Shown here: positions 33,757 through 42,653 of the stretch, piece by piece
How the letters are laid out: the number at the start of each line of letters is the position of its first letter
How positions within the stretch are numbered: the first letter of the stretch is position 1
Source of the DNA: Blautia_A ammoniilytica
Lineage (GTDB): Bacteria; Bacillota; Clostridia; Lachnospirales; Lachnospiraceae
Assembly: GCF_025566965.1 (NCBI RefSeq)
Contig: NZ_JAOQJL010000002.1
Span: 121,883 to 185,882, forward strand
Length of the DNA: 64,000 nt
Direction of reading: 5' to 3'
Program-made: the position numbers and the translations under genes
Notes under the pieces: model-generated
Database searches by the model: none
Told to the model about the DNA's origin: nothing
The model's input: only the letters and a program-made list of their open reading frames with translations

Positions 33757-34905
33757 ATGTCTTATGTAACAGATACTTTGTCCAACCTGCTTCACCAGAC
33801 AGCATTTTTTAATCTGACATGGGGCAATTACCTGATGATCGTGGTTGCATGCGTATTCCTTTATCTGGCTATTGCAAAGGGATTTGAGCCGCTTCTTCTG
33901 GTTCCCATCGCATTTGGTATGCTTTTGGTTAATATTTATCCGGATATTATGGCTAATCCGGAAGATATGTCCAATGGTGTAGGTGGACTTCTTCACTATT
34001 TTTACATTTTGGATGAGTGGAGTATTTTACCATCCCTTATTTTTATGGGTGTAGGTGCGATGACAGATTTTGGTCCGTTGATCGCCAATCCTAAGAGCTT
34101 TATCATGGGTGCAGCTGCACAGCTTGGTATTTATGTTGCTTACTTCCTTGCCATCTTCCTTGGCTTCAACGGAAAGGCAGCAGCAGCTATTTCCATTATC
34201 GGCGGTGCAGATGGTCCTACATCTATTTTCCTTGCAGGTAAGCTGGGACAGTCCTCATTGATGGGACCTATCGCTGTGGCGGCATATTCCTATATGTCCC
34301 TTGTGCCTATCATCCAGCCTCCGATCATGAAGTTGTTTACAACAGAAGAAGAGCGTAAGATCAGAATGGATCAGCTTCGTCCTGTATCCAAGCTTGAGAA
34401 GATCCTCTTCCCAATCGTGATCACCATCGTAGTATGTATGATTCTTCCTACCACAGCTCCTCTTGTAGGTATGCTGATGCTTGGTAACCTGTTCAGAGAG
34501 TCTGGCGTTGTAAAACAGCTGACAGAGACAGCATCCAATGCTTTGATGTACATCGTAGTTATCCTTCTGGGTACTTCTGTAGGTGCATCTACAAGTGCTG
34601 AAGCATTCCTTAATGTTGCTACACTGAAGATCGTAGTTCTTGGTCTTGTGGCATTTGCATTTGGTACATTTGGCGGTGTTATGCTTGGTAAGCTTATGTG
34701 CAAACTTTCCGGCGGCAAGATCAATCCGTTGATCGGTTCTGCAGGTGTATCCGCTGTGCCTATGGCTGCCCGTGTATCCCAGAAGGTTGGTGCAGAGGCA
34801 GATCCTACCAACTTCCTTCTCATGCATGCTATGGGACCCAATGTGGCAGGTGTTATCGGTACAGCAGTAGCAGCCGGTACATTTATGGCTATTTATGGAG
34901 TTTAA
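33757..34905 (+). CDS. Sodium ion-translocating decarboxylase beta subunit
   Basis: A 382-residue integral membrane protein of the OadB/MmdB/GcdB family. It decarboxylates carboxybiotin and exports sodium ions in the process. Many hydrophobic helices are present, and the conserved blocks FMGVGAMTDFGPLIANP, IIGGADGPTSIFLAGKLG and NPLIGSAGVSAVPMAARVSQ are intact; the Asp and Ser/Asn residues that bind sodium lie in these blocks. It is 16 bp after the biotin carrier gene, with GGGAGG as ribosome site. Confidence 0.95.
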   Translation: MSYVTDTLSNLLHQTAFFNLTWGNYLMIVVACVFLYLAIAKGFEPLLLVPIAFGMLLVNIYPDIMANPEDMSNGVGGLLHYFYILDEWSILPSLIFMGVGAMTDFGPLIANPKSFIMGAAAQLGIYVAYFLAIFLGFNGKAAAAISIIGGADGPTSIFLAGKLGQSSLMGPIAVAAYSYMSLVPIIQPPIMKLFTTEEERKIRMDQLRPVSKLEKILFPIVITIVVCMILPTTAPLVGMLMLGNLFRESGVVKQLTETASNALMYIVVILLGTSVGASTSAEAFLNVATLKIVVLGLVAFAFGTFGGVMLGKLMCKLSGGKINPLIGSAGVSAVPMAARVSQKVGAEADPTNFLLMHAMGPNVAGVIGTAVAAGTFMAIYGV

Positions 34906-34934
34906 TATTTTAGAATAATATAAGGAGTACAATC

Positions 34935-36347
34935 ATGGCAGAAATTGAAAAAAAACCTGTTAAAATTGTGGAAACCATTCTCCGTGATGCACATCAGTCC
35001 CTGATCGCAACACGTATGACCACAGAACAGATGCTTCCCATTGTTGATAAACTGGATCAGGTTGGCTATCACGCAGTAGAGTGCTGGGGTGGTGCTACCT
35101 ATGATGCCTGCCTTCGTTTCCTGAAAGAGGATCCGTGGGACAGACTTCGTAAATTACGTGACGGATTCAAAAATACAAAGCTGCAGATGCTTTTCCGTGG
35201 ACAGAATATCCTTGGATATCGTCCATATGCAGATGATGTGGTAGAGTATTTTGTACAGAAATCCCTTGCAAATGGTATTGATATCATCCGTATTTTTGAC
35301 TGTATGAATGACCTTCGTAATCTTCAGACAGCAGTTAAGGCTGCTAACAAAGAAAAAGGCCATGCACAGGTAGCTCTTTCCTATACACTGGGTGATGCTT
35401 ATACAATGGAATACTGGACAACCATGGCAAAACGTATCGAGGAGATGGGCGCTGATTCCATCTGCATCAAGGATATGGCTGGTCTTCTTCTTCCATACAA
35501 GGCTACAGAGCTTGTAACAGCCCTGAAAGAGACTGTAAAGATCCCCATCGATCTTCATACACATTACACCTCAGGTGTTGCTTCCATGACATATCTGAAG
35601 GCTGTTGAGGCTGGTGTAGATATTATTGATACAGCTATGTCTCCGTTTGCACTGGGTACTTCCCAGCCTGCAACTGAGGTTATGGTTGAAACCTTTAAGG
35701 GCACACCATATGACACAGGATTTGACCAGAAGCTTCTGGCTGAGATCGCTGATTACTTCCGCCCAATGCGTGATGAAGCTCTTGACAGCGGCCTTCTCAA
35801 TCCTAAGAACCTTGGCGTAAATATCAAGACTCTTCTGTATCAGGTACCAGGCGGTATGCTTTCTAACCTGACCTCCCAGCTGAAGGAACAGCATGCAGAA
35901 GACAAATTCTATGACGTTCTGGAAGAGGTTCCACGTGTTCGTAAAGATCTTGGTGAGCCGCCGCTTGTTACTCCGTCATCCCAGATCGTTGGTACCCAGG
36001 CTGTATTCAATGTAATCCTTGGCGAGAGATACAAGATGGTAACAAAAGAGACAAAGGATGTACTCTCCGGTAAATATGGTGCTACAGCAAAACCGTTTAA
36101 CGAAGAAGTACAGAAGAAGTGCATCGGCGATACAACACCGATCACATGCCGTCCGGCTGACCTTCTTGACAATGAGCTGGATAAGCTTGAAAGCGAGATG
36201 GCACAGTATAAGGAGCAGGATGAGGATGTTCTGTCCTATGCACTGTTCCCGCAGGTTGCAACTGAGTTCTTCAAATATCGTCAGGCTCAGGAGACAAAGG
36301 TTGATGAAACAAAAGCAGATACAAAGAACGGAGCATATCCGGTATAA
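34935..36347 (+). CDS. Oxaloacetate decarboxylase alpha / transcarboxylase 5S-type subunit
   Basis: A 470-residue carboxyltransferase of the OadA / pyruvate carboxylase B family. The TIM-barrel part holds the metal ligands in ETILRDAHQSL and DLHTHYTSG and the carboxylated-lysine segment CIKDMAG; a PYC_OADA domain (QVPGGMLSNL) follows. It stops before a biotin domain, so it must use the separate carrier encoded two genes upstream. The substrate pair is pyruvate/oxaloacetate. Together with the 12S-type gene it completes the parts list of a transcarboxylase, or gives one pump two feeding enzymes. Confidence 0.9.
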   Translation: MAEIEKKPVKIVETILRDAHQSLIATRMTTEQMLPIVDKLDQVGYHAVECWGGATYDACLRFLKEDPWDRLRKLRDGFKNTKLQMLFRGQNILGYRPYADDVVEYFVQKSLANGIDIIRIFDCMNDLRNLQTAVKAANKEKGHAQVALSYTLGDAYTMEYWTTMAKRIEEMGADSICIKDMAGLLLPYKATELVTALKETVKIPIDLHTHYTSGVASMTYLKAVEAGVDIIDTAMSPFALGTSQPATEVMVETFKGTPYDTGFDQKLLAEIADYFRPMRDEALDSGLLNPKNLGVNIKTLLYQVPGGMLSNLTSQLKEQHAEDKFYDVLEEVPRVRKDLGEPPLVTPSSQIVGTQAVFNVILGERYKMVTKETKDVLSGKYGATAKPFNEEVQKKCIGDTTPITCRPADLLDNELDKLESEMAQYKEQDEDVLSYALFPQVATEFFKYRQAQETKVDETKADTKNGAYPV

Positions 36348-36401
36348 TGAAATGATGTAACGCTTCAGTTACAGAATACATTTCGCAGCTTTGCAGATTG
36401 A

Positions 36402-36464
36402 TAAGGGGGTGGGGTATAAGCAGGCATAAGTTTGCAGGCTTATACAACAACCCCTTACTTTTAT
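36402..36464 (+). terminator. Terminator after the decarboxylase cluster
   Basis: TAAGGGG and GTATAAGC pair with GCTTATAC and CCCCTTA in a long interrupted hairpin, followed by CTTTTA. It closes the five-gene operon. Confidence 0.7.
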
Positions 36465-36530
36465 AAGTAGTGATGGTTCCAACAGGCCATATCACATACT
36501 GAGACACAGAAAACAGAAAGTTGAGAATTT

Positions 36531-37763
36531 ATGAGCAGAGTTTTGATCATAGGCGGCGGTGCTGCAGGGATGATGGCAGGTGTTCATGCCGGAAGACTGG
36601 GGCATCAGGTTCATATCCTGGAGAAAAATGAAAAACTAGGGAAAAAATTATATATTACAGGAAAAGGCAGGTGTAATGTTACAAATGCCTGTGATGTGGA
36701 AGAGCTTTTTCCTGCAATGATGAGTAATGGAAAGTTTCTGTACAGCGCATTTTATACTTACACCAATCAGGATGTATATACCTTCTTTGAAGAAGCAGGG
36801 GTGCCTTTAAAGGTAGAACGGGGAGGCAGGGTTTTTCCTGTGTCAGACCATTCTTCAGATATTATCCGAGCCCTGGAAAAAGAACTGAAAAAGGCAGGCG
36901 TACAGATTCATTTGAATACGAAGGTAAAAGAACTGCAGTTTCATGATGACCATGTGGAAGGCGTGATCCTTGATCATGGGAAAGTATTGGAAGCGGATGC
37001 AGTGATTATTGCTACAGGAGGCTTATCTTACCCGGCTACCGGTTCCACAGGTGATGGGTATCGCTTTGCTAAAGATGCAGGACATACCATTGCCAGACTT
37101 TCCCCATCACTTGTTCCACTGAAGACCAAGGAAGATTATATTCCCATGATGCAGGGGCTTTCCTTGAAGAACACACAGCTTACTGTGAAATCAGGGAAAA
37201 AGGTGGTTTACCAGGACTTTGGGGAGATGATGTTTACTCATTTTGGCGTAACCGGCCCTATGATTCTTTCCGCTAGTGCGCATCTGGGCAGATATCTGGA
37301 CAAGGGAGAAGAACTGAAAGGATATCTGGATCTGAAGCCTGCCCTTTCAAATGAGCAGTTGGATGCCAGAGTTCTCCGGGAATTTGAAGGTGGACAGAAC
37401 CGACAGTTTAAAAATGTGATCGGGCATATGTTTCCTTCTTCCCTTACCCCTGTTATGCTGCTTCTTGGCGGGATTCCGAGAGATAAAGTGATCCATGATA
37501 TATCCAGGGAGGAAAGGATGCATTTTGAAGAGGTAGTGAAAGCATTTCCTTTTACCATAACCGGTATGGGTGAGTTTAAGGAGGCAATCATCACCAGAGG
37601 CGGCGTTTCTGTAAAGGAGATAGTCCCACAGACAATGGAATCAAAGAAAATGAAAGGCTTATATTTTGCAGGAGAGGTACTGGATCTTGATGGCGTTACC
37701 GGTGGCTACAATCTTCAGATCGCCTGGTCTACCGCTTATCTGGCAGCACAGGCCATCCCGTAA
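36531..37763 (+). CDS. FAD-dependent oxidoreductase, HI0933/BaiN family
   Basis: A 410-residue flavoprotein. The N-terminal dinucleotide fold has VLIIGGGAAGMMAG (residues 4-17) and EKNEKLGKKLYITGKGRCNVTN, a family hallmark. IIATGGLSYPATGSTGDGY and the C-terminal GEVLDLDGVTGGYNLQIAWSTAY complete the FAD site. Relatives include BaiN, proposed to act on bile-acid intermediates, but the family is widespread and mostly uncharacterised, so bile-acid activity should not be assumed. The ribosome site is weak. cmk follows 40 bp downstream. Confidence 0.85.
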   Translation: MSRVLIIGGGAAGMMAGVHAGRLGHQVHILEKNEKLGKKLYITGKGRCNVTNACDVEELFPAMMSNGKFLYSAFYTYTNQDVYTFFEEAGVPLKVERGGRVFPVSDHSSDIIRALEKELKKAGVQIHLNTKVKELQFHDDHVEGVILDHGKVLEADAVIIATGGLSYPATGSTGDGYRFAKDAGHTIARLSPSLVPLKTKEDYIPMMQGLSLKNTQLTVKSGKKVVYQDFGEMMFTHFGVTGPMILSASAHLGRYLDKGEELKGYLDLKPALSNEQLDARVLREFEGGQNRQFKNVIGHMFPSSLTPVMLLLGGIPRDKVIHDISREERMHFEEVVKAFPFTITGMGEFKEAIITRGGVSVKEIVPQTMESKKMKGLYFAGEVLDLDGVTGGYNLQIAWSTAYLAAQAIP

Positions 37764-37803
37764 AATTGAATGAATTAGATGGTTACAAGGAGGGAACTTG
37801 AAA

Positions 37804-38475
37804 ATGGGTTTTAATATAGCCATTGACGGCCCGGCAGGTGCCGGAAAAAGTACAATTGCCAGGGCTGTGGCAAAAGAGCTTTCTTTTATCTACGTAGATA
37901 CAGGAGCTATGTACCGGGCTGTAGCATTATATCTTATGGAGCTTGGCATCACTGCTGAGCAGAAAGACCAGATCAGTGAAAAATGCCAGGATGCCCATGT
38001 TTCTATCCGTTATGTGGATGGGGAACAGCAGGTATGGCTGAATGACAGGGATGTGAGCAGCCAGATCCGTAAAGAAGAAGTGGGTAATATGGCTTCTGTG
38101 GTTTCCGCAGTCCCGGCAGTACGCCAGCATCTGTTCCAGCTTCAGCGTTCTCTGGCAGCAGAGAATAATGTGGTTATGGATGGAAGGGATATTGGTACTA
38201 CCATACTTCCGGATGCACAGGTAAAAATCTTCCTTACTGCCAGCGTAGAAACACGAGGGAAAAGACGTGCCCTGGAGTTGGAAGCCAAGGGAGAAAAACA
38301 CAGTATTGAAGAAATCTGCCAGGATATCCGCGACAGGGATCACAGGGATATGACGCGGGAAATCTCACCCCTTCGTCAGGCAGAGGACGGAGTGCTTGTG
38401 GATTCCTCAGATATGACCATTTCTCAGGTGGTACAGCGGATCCTGGATATTTACCGGGAAAAGGCGGAAGACTAA
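37804..38475 (+). CDS. cmk: Cytidylate kinase
   Basis: A 223-residue enzyme that phosphorylates CMP and dCMP. The P-loop GPAGAGKST is at residues 9-17, and DTGAMYRAV and DGRDIGT mark the nucleotide-binding sites. The ATG at 37804 is preferred because AGGAGGG is 9 bases upstream; a TTG two codons earlier would be too close. The stop overlaps the ispH start by one base (TAATG), so translation is coupled. Confidence 0.96.
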   Translation: MGFNIAIDGPAGAGKSTIARAVAKELSFIYVDTGAMYRAVALYLMELGITAEQKDQISEKCQDAHVSIRYVDGEQQVWLNDRDVSSQIRKEEVGNMASVVSAVPAVRQHLFQLQRSLAAENNVVMDGRDIGTTILPDAQVKIFLTASVETRGKRRALELEAKGEKHSIEEICQDIRDRDHRDMTREISPLRQAEDGVLVDSSDMTISQVVQRILDIYREKAED

Positions 38476-39341
38476 TGAAAGTAGTAACTGCAAAGACAGC
38501 AGGCTTTTGTTTTGGCGTGCAAAGGGCTGTTGATAAGGTATATGAGCTGATCAGCCAGAATGTGGCACCGATTTATACTCTGGGACCGATCATCCATAAT
38601 GAGGGTGTGGTGGAAGACCTGGAGAAAAAAGGAGTCCAGGTGATCCAGGAAGACCAGCTGGAGACGATTCAGGAAGGAACTGTGGTGATCCGATCCCATG
38701 GTGTGGGGAAGAATGTATACGACAGGATCAAAGCACAGGGGCTGGATTATGTAGATGCCACCTGTCCTTTTGTACTGAAGATCCATCGGATCGTAGAGAG
38801 AGAAAGCCTGGCAGGATCACAGATCGTGATCATTGGTGATCGTGAGCATCCGGAAGTGCAGGGGATCTGCGGCTGGTGCACAGGACCTTTCACCGTGATC
38901 CGCAACAAGGAAGATGCAGATCAATTTGTACCAATTATGGGTAAAAAGATCTGTGTTGTGTCTCAGACGACATTTAATTACAACAAATTTAAAGATTTAG
39001 TTGAAATTCTTAGGAAAAAGAGGTATGATAATACTGTTTTAAATATTCTCAATATTTTAAACACTATTTGTAATGCTACCGAAGAACGGCAGAAAGAAGC
39101 AAAACACATAGCCGGAGAGGTAGACACTATGCTGGTTGTTGGCGGCCGACATAGTTCCAATACTCAAAAGCTGTTTGAAATATGTAAAAAGGAATGTGAA
39201 AATACTTACTATATACAAACACCTGTAGACTTGGATTCTGAAATGTTCCAATGCAGTAGTTATGTAGGTATTACAGCAGGGGCTTCCACCCCAAAGAAAA
39301 TTATTGAGGAGGTTCAAGAACATGTCAGAATTAAGTTTTGA
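38475..39341 (+). CDS. ispH: 4-hydroxy-3-methylbut-2-enyl diphosphate reductase
   Basis: A 288-residue iron-sulfur enzyme, the last step of the MEP isoprenoid pathway, making IPP and DMAPP. Conserved Cys are in AGFCFGVQRAV (Cys12), DATCPFV (near 97) and NTICNATEERQKEA (near 196); these hold the cluster. TAGASTPKKIIEEV ends the protein. In many Clostridia ispH is fused to an S1-domain gene; here the two are separate and overlap by 20 bases. From about 38965 to 39300 the gene is visibly richer in A/T, with TTA, ATT and AAA codons unlike its first half. Confidence 0.95.
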   Translation: MKVVTAKTAGFCFGVQRAVDKVYELISQNVAPIYTLGPIIHNEGVVEDLEKKGVQVIQEDQLETIQEGTVVIRSHGVGKNVYDRIKAQGLDYVDATCPFVLKIHRIVERESLAGSQIVIIGDREHPEVQGICGWCTGPFTVIRNKEDADQFVPIMGKKICVVSQTTFNYNKFKDLVEILRKKRYDNTVLNILNILNTICNATEERQKEAKHIAGEVDTMLVVGGRHSSNTQKLFEICKKECENTYYIQTPVDLDSEMFQCSSYVGITAGASTPKKIIEEVQEHVRIKF

Positions 39342-40410
39342 ACAAATGCTGGAAGATTCCGTAAAAACTATTAGGAATGGAGAGATTGTACAGGGTACTG
39401 TCATTGATGTGAAAGAGGACGAGATCATTCTGAATATCGGCTATAAAGCAGACGGTATCATTACAAAGAGCGAGTACTCTAATGATGCAAATGTTGTATT
39501 AACAGAAGTTGTTCATCCAGGTGATACAATGGAAGCAAAGGTACTGAAAGTTAATGATGGTGAAGGTCAGGTTATCCTCACATACAAGAGACTTGCAGCA
39601 GAGAAAGGCAACAAGCGCCTTGAAGAGGCATTTGAGAGCCAGGAAGTTCTCAAAGCACCTGTAACACAGGTACTTGATGGCGGTTTATGCGTGAATGTTG
39701 AGGAGACAAGAGTATTTATTCCTGCCAGCCTGGTATCTGACACATATGAGAAGGATCTGTCCAAATATGCAGGACAGGAGATCGAGTTTGTGATCACTGA
39801 GTTTAATCCTAGAAGACGTCGTATTATTGGTAATCGCAAGCAGCTTCTGGTTGCTGAGAAGGCTCAGAAACAGAAAGAGCTTATGGAGAAGATCCATGTT
39901 GGCGATAAGGTAGAAGGCGTTGTTAAGAATGTTACAGATTTCGGTGCATTTATTGATCTTGGCGGAGCTGACGGACTTCTTCACATCTCTGAGATGTCCT
40001 GGGGCAGAGTTGAGAATCCTAAGAAAGTATTCACAGTTGGAGAGAAGCTGACTGTTCTGATCAAAGATATCAATGGTGATAAGATTGCCCTTTCTCTGAA
40101 GTTCCCTGAGGAGAATCCATGGCTTACAGCAGATGAGAAATTTGCAGTAGGTAATGTAGTAACTGGCAAGGTTGCACGTATGACAGACTTTGGTGCATTT
40201 GTTGAACTTGCACCTGGTGTTGACGCTCTTCTTCATGTATCACAGATTTCCCGTGAGCATGTTGCAAAGCCATCTGATGTATTATCCATCGGTCAGGAGA
40301 TCACAGCAAAGGTTGTTGATTTTAATGGCGAGGACAAGAAGATCAGCCTTAGCATGAAAGCACTTGAGAGTGCTGCTCCTGCAGAGGAGGAAGAGCCGGT
40401 AGAAGAATAA
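39322..40410 (+). CDS. rpsA: S1 RNA-binding domain protein (ribosomal protein S1-like)
   Basis: A 362-residue protein with four S1 domains (roughly 15-85, 100-165, 185-255 and 270-340). VTDFGAFIDLGGADGLLHISEMSWGR in the third and MTDFGAFVELAPGVDALLHVSQIS in the fourth are the best-kept repeats. It ends in a short acidic tail. It probably binds mRNA during translation; Firmicute S1-like proteins are not always ribosomal, so the symbol is provisional. The ATG at 39322 has GAGGAGG before it and lies inside the last 20 bases of ispH. Confidence 0.88.
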   Translation: MSELSFEQMLEDSVKTIRNGEIVQGTVIDVKEDEIILNIGYKADGIITKSEYSNDANVVLTEVVHPGDTMEAKVLKVNDGEGQVILTYKRLAAEKGNKRLEEAFESQEVLKAPVTQVLDGGLCVNVEETRVFIPASLVSDTYEKDLSKYAGQEIEFVITEFNPRRRRIIGNRKQLLVAEKAQKQKELMEKIHVGDKVEGVVKNVTDFGAFIDLGGADGLLHISEMSWGRVENPKKVFTVGEKLTVLIKDINGDKIALSLKFPEENPWLTADEKFAVGNVVTGKVARMTDFGAFVELAPGVDALLHVSQISREHVAKPSDVLSIGQEITAKVVDFNGEDKKISLSMKALESAAPAEEEEPVEE

Positions 40411-40515
40411 TCTATCTGCTGTTGCCAGGCAAGTTGCTTGGGACGAAGCAAACAGTATCGATCATTTGACACTGATGCTTTGCTCATACAAAGAGATTAA
40501 TACAAAGAAATAATT

Positions 40516-40564
40516 AACCGCAGTTAAATCAATTGAGTGTTCATCTGGTTTGACTGCGGTTTTT
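40516..40564 (+). terminator. Rho-independent terminator after the S1-domain gene
   Basis: AACCGCAGTTAAATC pairs with GGTTTGACTGCGGTT across a 16-nt loop, followed by a T-run. It lies between two convergent genes. A smaller hairpin (TTGCTT / AAGCAA, 40434-40451) of unknown role precedes it. Confidence 0.85.
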
Positions 40565-40612
40565 GTATGGCTTTTTGCATGATCAAAGAGAATTTGTAAG
40601 CGTTATTCTGCA

Positions 40613-41632
40613 TTAATGAATGGTTTGAATGATCCAGGGCAAAGTGTGCTCCAGGTATTTTTTCTGAATGGCCGGATCTGTAAGAAAAGCGCCTGTGCAG
40701 TCAAACCAGGTATAACAGTTGTTTTTGGTGGCTGGCTTTCGCAAGCTTTTGTCCATAAAGCGGGTCAGGCTTTTAGGCATTATGGTATCTTCTCCTGGAA
40801 TATAATCATATTCCTTGTAATTCATATAATATTGTCTGGCTTTGCCCTGATAAGTATTTATCAGGATACGAACTTTTTTCCCTTCTCCTGTTATATAAAA
40901 ATCCTGAATCCTGTTGGAAAAGGCAACAGGAAGGGGATAAGGAAGCTCAAGCGAAAGGATAAGATTGTCCGATGTACAGGTAAGATCCGTGCATGTGTAT
41001 CTGCCATCAAGAAGACAGAGATAGGCCATCATTTCATAGACGCGGCCAAGTCCGAGAAGGTCTTCCTGGTTGTGTCCAAGCAAAGAGGAAAGAAGTGCCG
41101 GATCCTGGTTTTTGATGTAATCTTTGTATAAATGGATACATTCTCCTCCGTTACAGTACTGTCTGGCGGAAATACCAAGGAAATTTTCCATCTGCTCCTG
41201 CTTCATGCCAGGAAGCTTCAGAAGGGCTTTCACAGGCTTTAATTTCTTATATAGATCAACAGAAGAAAGTTCTGTAAAAGGATTTTCCATCTGATGGGCT
41301 GCCAGCCGTGCTTCAAGATAAGGCTGGTCAAATTGATCCCCATTATACTGGATGGAGCAGGTAAAAGGCTTAAGGAAGGATGAAAAAGCAGTGAGAATTT
41401 CTTCTTCCTGCTGTGGAGATTCGCCCATCCACTGACACATCTGCCAGGTTTCACCAGTATAATAGATAACTCCGATCAAATATAAAAAAGTGGAATTTCG
41501 TGATAGTCCGGTGGTTTCGATATCATAAAAAACAGGGTTGAAATCAGAGGTTTGACTGGTTGAAATTGATAATTTTCTGACACACTCAAAGTCTGGAAAA
41601 CCTTGTAAAATCGGCATTTTTTTAACAATCAT
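40613..41632 (-). CDS. Ribonuclease H-like exonuclease domain protein (YprB-like)
   Basis: A 339-residue protein with a DEDD-type 3'-5' exonuclease fold. FYDIETTGLSRN supplies the first Asp/Glu pair (about residues 35-46), SIQYNGDQFDQPYL the second Asp, and LLGHNQEDLLGLGRV the last His-x4-Asp. This matches the RNase_H_2 / YprB group, whose role is unproven but may be nucleic-acid repair or turnover. The C-terminal third has no clear match. It is alone on the minus strand and convergent with the S1-domain gene. AAAGGA precedes the ATG. Confidence 0.85.
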   Translation of the reverse strand: MIVKKMPILQGFPDFECVRKLSISTSQTSDFNPVFYDIETTGLSRNSTFLYLIGVIYYTGETWQMCQWMGESPQQEEEILTAFSSFLKPFTCSIQYNGDQFDQPYLEARLAAHQMENPFTELSSVDLYKKLKPVKALLKLPGMKQEQMENFLGISARQYCNGGECIHLYKDYIKNQDPALLSSLLGHNQEDLLGLGRVYEMMAYLCLLDGRYTCTDLTCTSDNLILSLELPYPLPVAFSNRIQDFYITGEGKKVRILINTYQGKARQYYMNYKEYDYIPGEDTIMPKSLTRFMDKSLRKPATKNNCYTWFDCTGAFLTDPAIQKKYLEHTLPWIIQTIH

Positions 41633-41663
41633 TGATCTCGTTCCTTTTTATGTATTTTTATTT

Positions 41664-41669
41664 ATTATA
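41664..41669 (-). promoter_or_regulatory. Candidate -10 element for the YprB-like gene
   Basis: TATAAT on the minus strand, about 32 bases upstream of the start codon. The -35 is poor. The plus-strand gene at 41754 must start transcription from the same 121-bp divergent region; TTGAAA (41681) with TAAAAT (41706) is a possible but widely spaced pair. Confidence 0.4.
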
Positions 41670-41753
41670 TACAAATTTTTTTGAAAATGGTAGTGAATTT
41701 TTTCATAAAATGAGTTATAGTAATAAAAAGATAAAGTTGTGAAAGGGGAGCAT

Positions 41754-42626
41754 ATGTGGAGTTTGACAATTAGAGGCATAGACATGTATCATCTTGTCAG
41801 CTGGTTTTTTATATACAGCTTTTTGGGCTGGCTTTGGGAGACCTGCTATGTGTCTGCAAAGGAAGGGGAATGGGTGAACCGTGGTTTTATTAATGGCCCT
41901 TTTTGTACGATTTACGGATGTGGTGCCCTGGCTGTTTATCTGGTGCTGTATCCGTTTCAGGAGAATCTGCTGATTCTGTACTTTGGAGGCGTTATCGTGG
42001 CTACTGCCCTGGAGTATGTAACTGCTGTGCTGATGGAGAACATTTTCCATACTTCTTGGTGGGATTATAGCGATAAGAAGTTTAATTTCCAGGGTCGGAT
42101 CTGCTTGGGAGCTTCCGTCGGGTGGGGATTTTTTACAGTGGGGTTATTTAAGATCCTTCATCCGGCAGTAGAGAAGATCGTTGCTCTTTATCCTCAGAGG
42201 GTGGGAGAGATTGTGATTTATGTGATCGTAGTTGTATACGCAGTGGATTTTTGCTTTTCTGCAGCAGCAGCCTTCCATTTGCGAGATCGCATTCCGGCAT
42301 GGGAGCAGGCTCTGGAGCAGATGCAGGGAGAACTTTTGCTGAAAGGCAGGCAGAAGATGGATGCCTTGGAAGAGTCTATGGGGGTTACAAGACAGGCACT
42401 GAAAGAGAAAATATCCTTAAAGCCGGATTATCCGGCAGTACTTGTGGAGCTTGAGAAGAAAAGGGCTGTCATCATGGCTGACATCAACAAAGAGCTTCGG
42501 AAATACAAAGAAAGTATGGCCGGTAAATTTGGTCATAATATAAAACGTTTCGTGAAGTCATATCCGAATCTGAACAGAGGTTACAAGCTGCACAGAAAAG
42601 AACGGCAGGAACACGAAGCTAAATAA
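41754..42626 (+). CDS. Putative ABC-transporter type IV membrane protein (CmpB family)
   Basis: A 290-residue protein. The N-terminal 170 residues have four to five hydrophobic helices and the family core FFIYSFLGWLWETCYVS, GFINGPFCTIYGCGAL, and FNFQGRICLGASVGWG. The C-terminal 110 residues are charged and probably helical, on the cytoplasmic side. The family carries an ABC-transporter name in databases but no ATPase is encoded nearby and the function is unknown. The ATG at 41754 with GGGGAG upstream is preferred to a GTG at 41739. The rnfC gene follows 27 bp after the stop. Confidence 0.8.
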   Translation: MWSLTIRGIDMYHLVSWFFIYSFLGWLWETCYVSAKEGEWVNRGFINGPFCTIYGCGALAVYLVLYPFQENLLILYFGGVIVATALEYVTAVLMENIFHTSWWDYSDKKFNFQGRICLGASVGWGFFTVGLFKILHPAVEKIVALYPQRVGEIVIYVIVVVYAVDFCFSAAAAFHLRDRIPAWEQALEQMQGELLLKGRQKMDALEESMGVTRQALKEKISLKPDYPAVLVELEKKRAVIMADINKELRKYKESMAGKFGHNIKRFVKSYPNLNRGYKLHRKERQEHEAK

Positions 42627-42653
42627 AATAAACTGGAGGAGGCAATAAAGAGT

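Noticed and set aside
36531..37763. Bile-acid dehydroxylation gene (baiN) as a firm call
   Set aside because: The HI0933 family is widespread; no other bai gene is in the window, so only a family-level name is justified.
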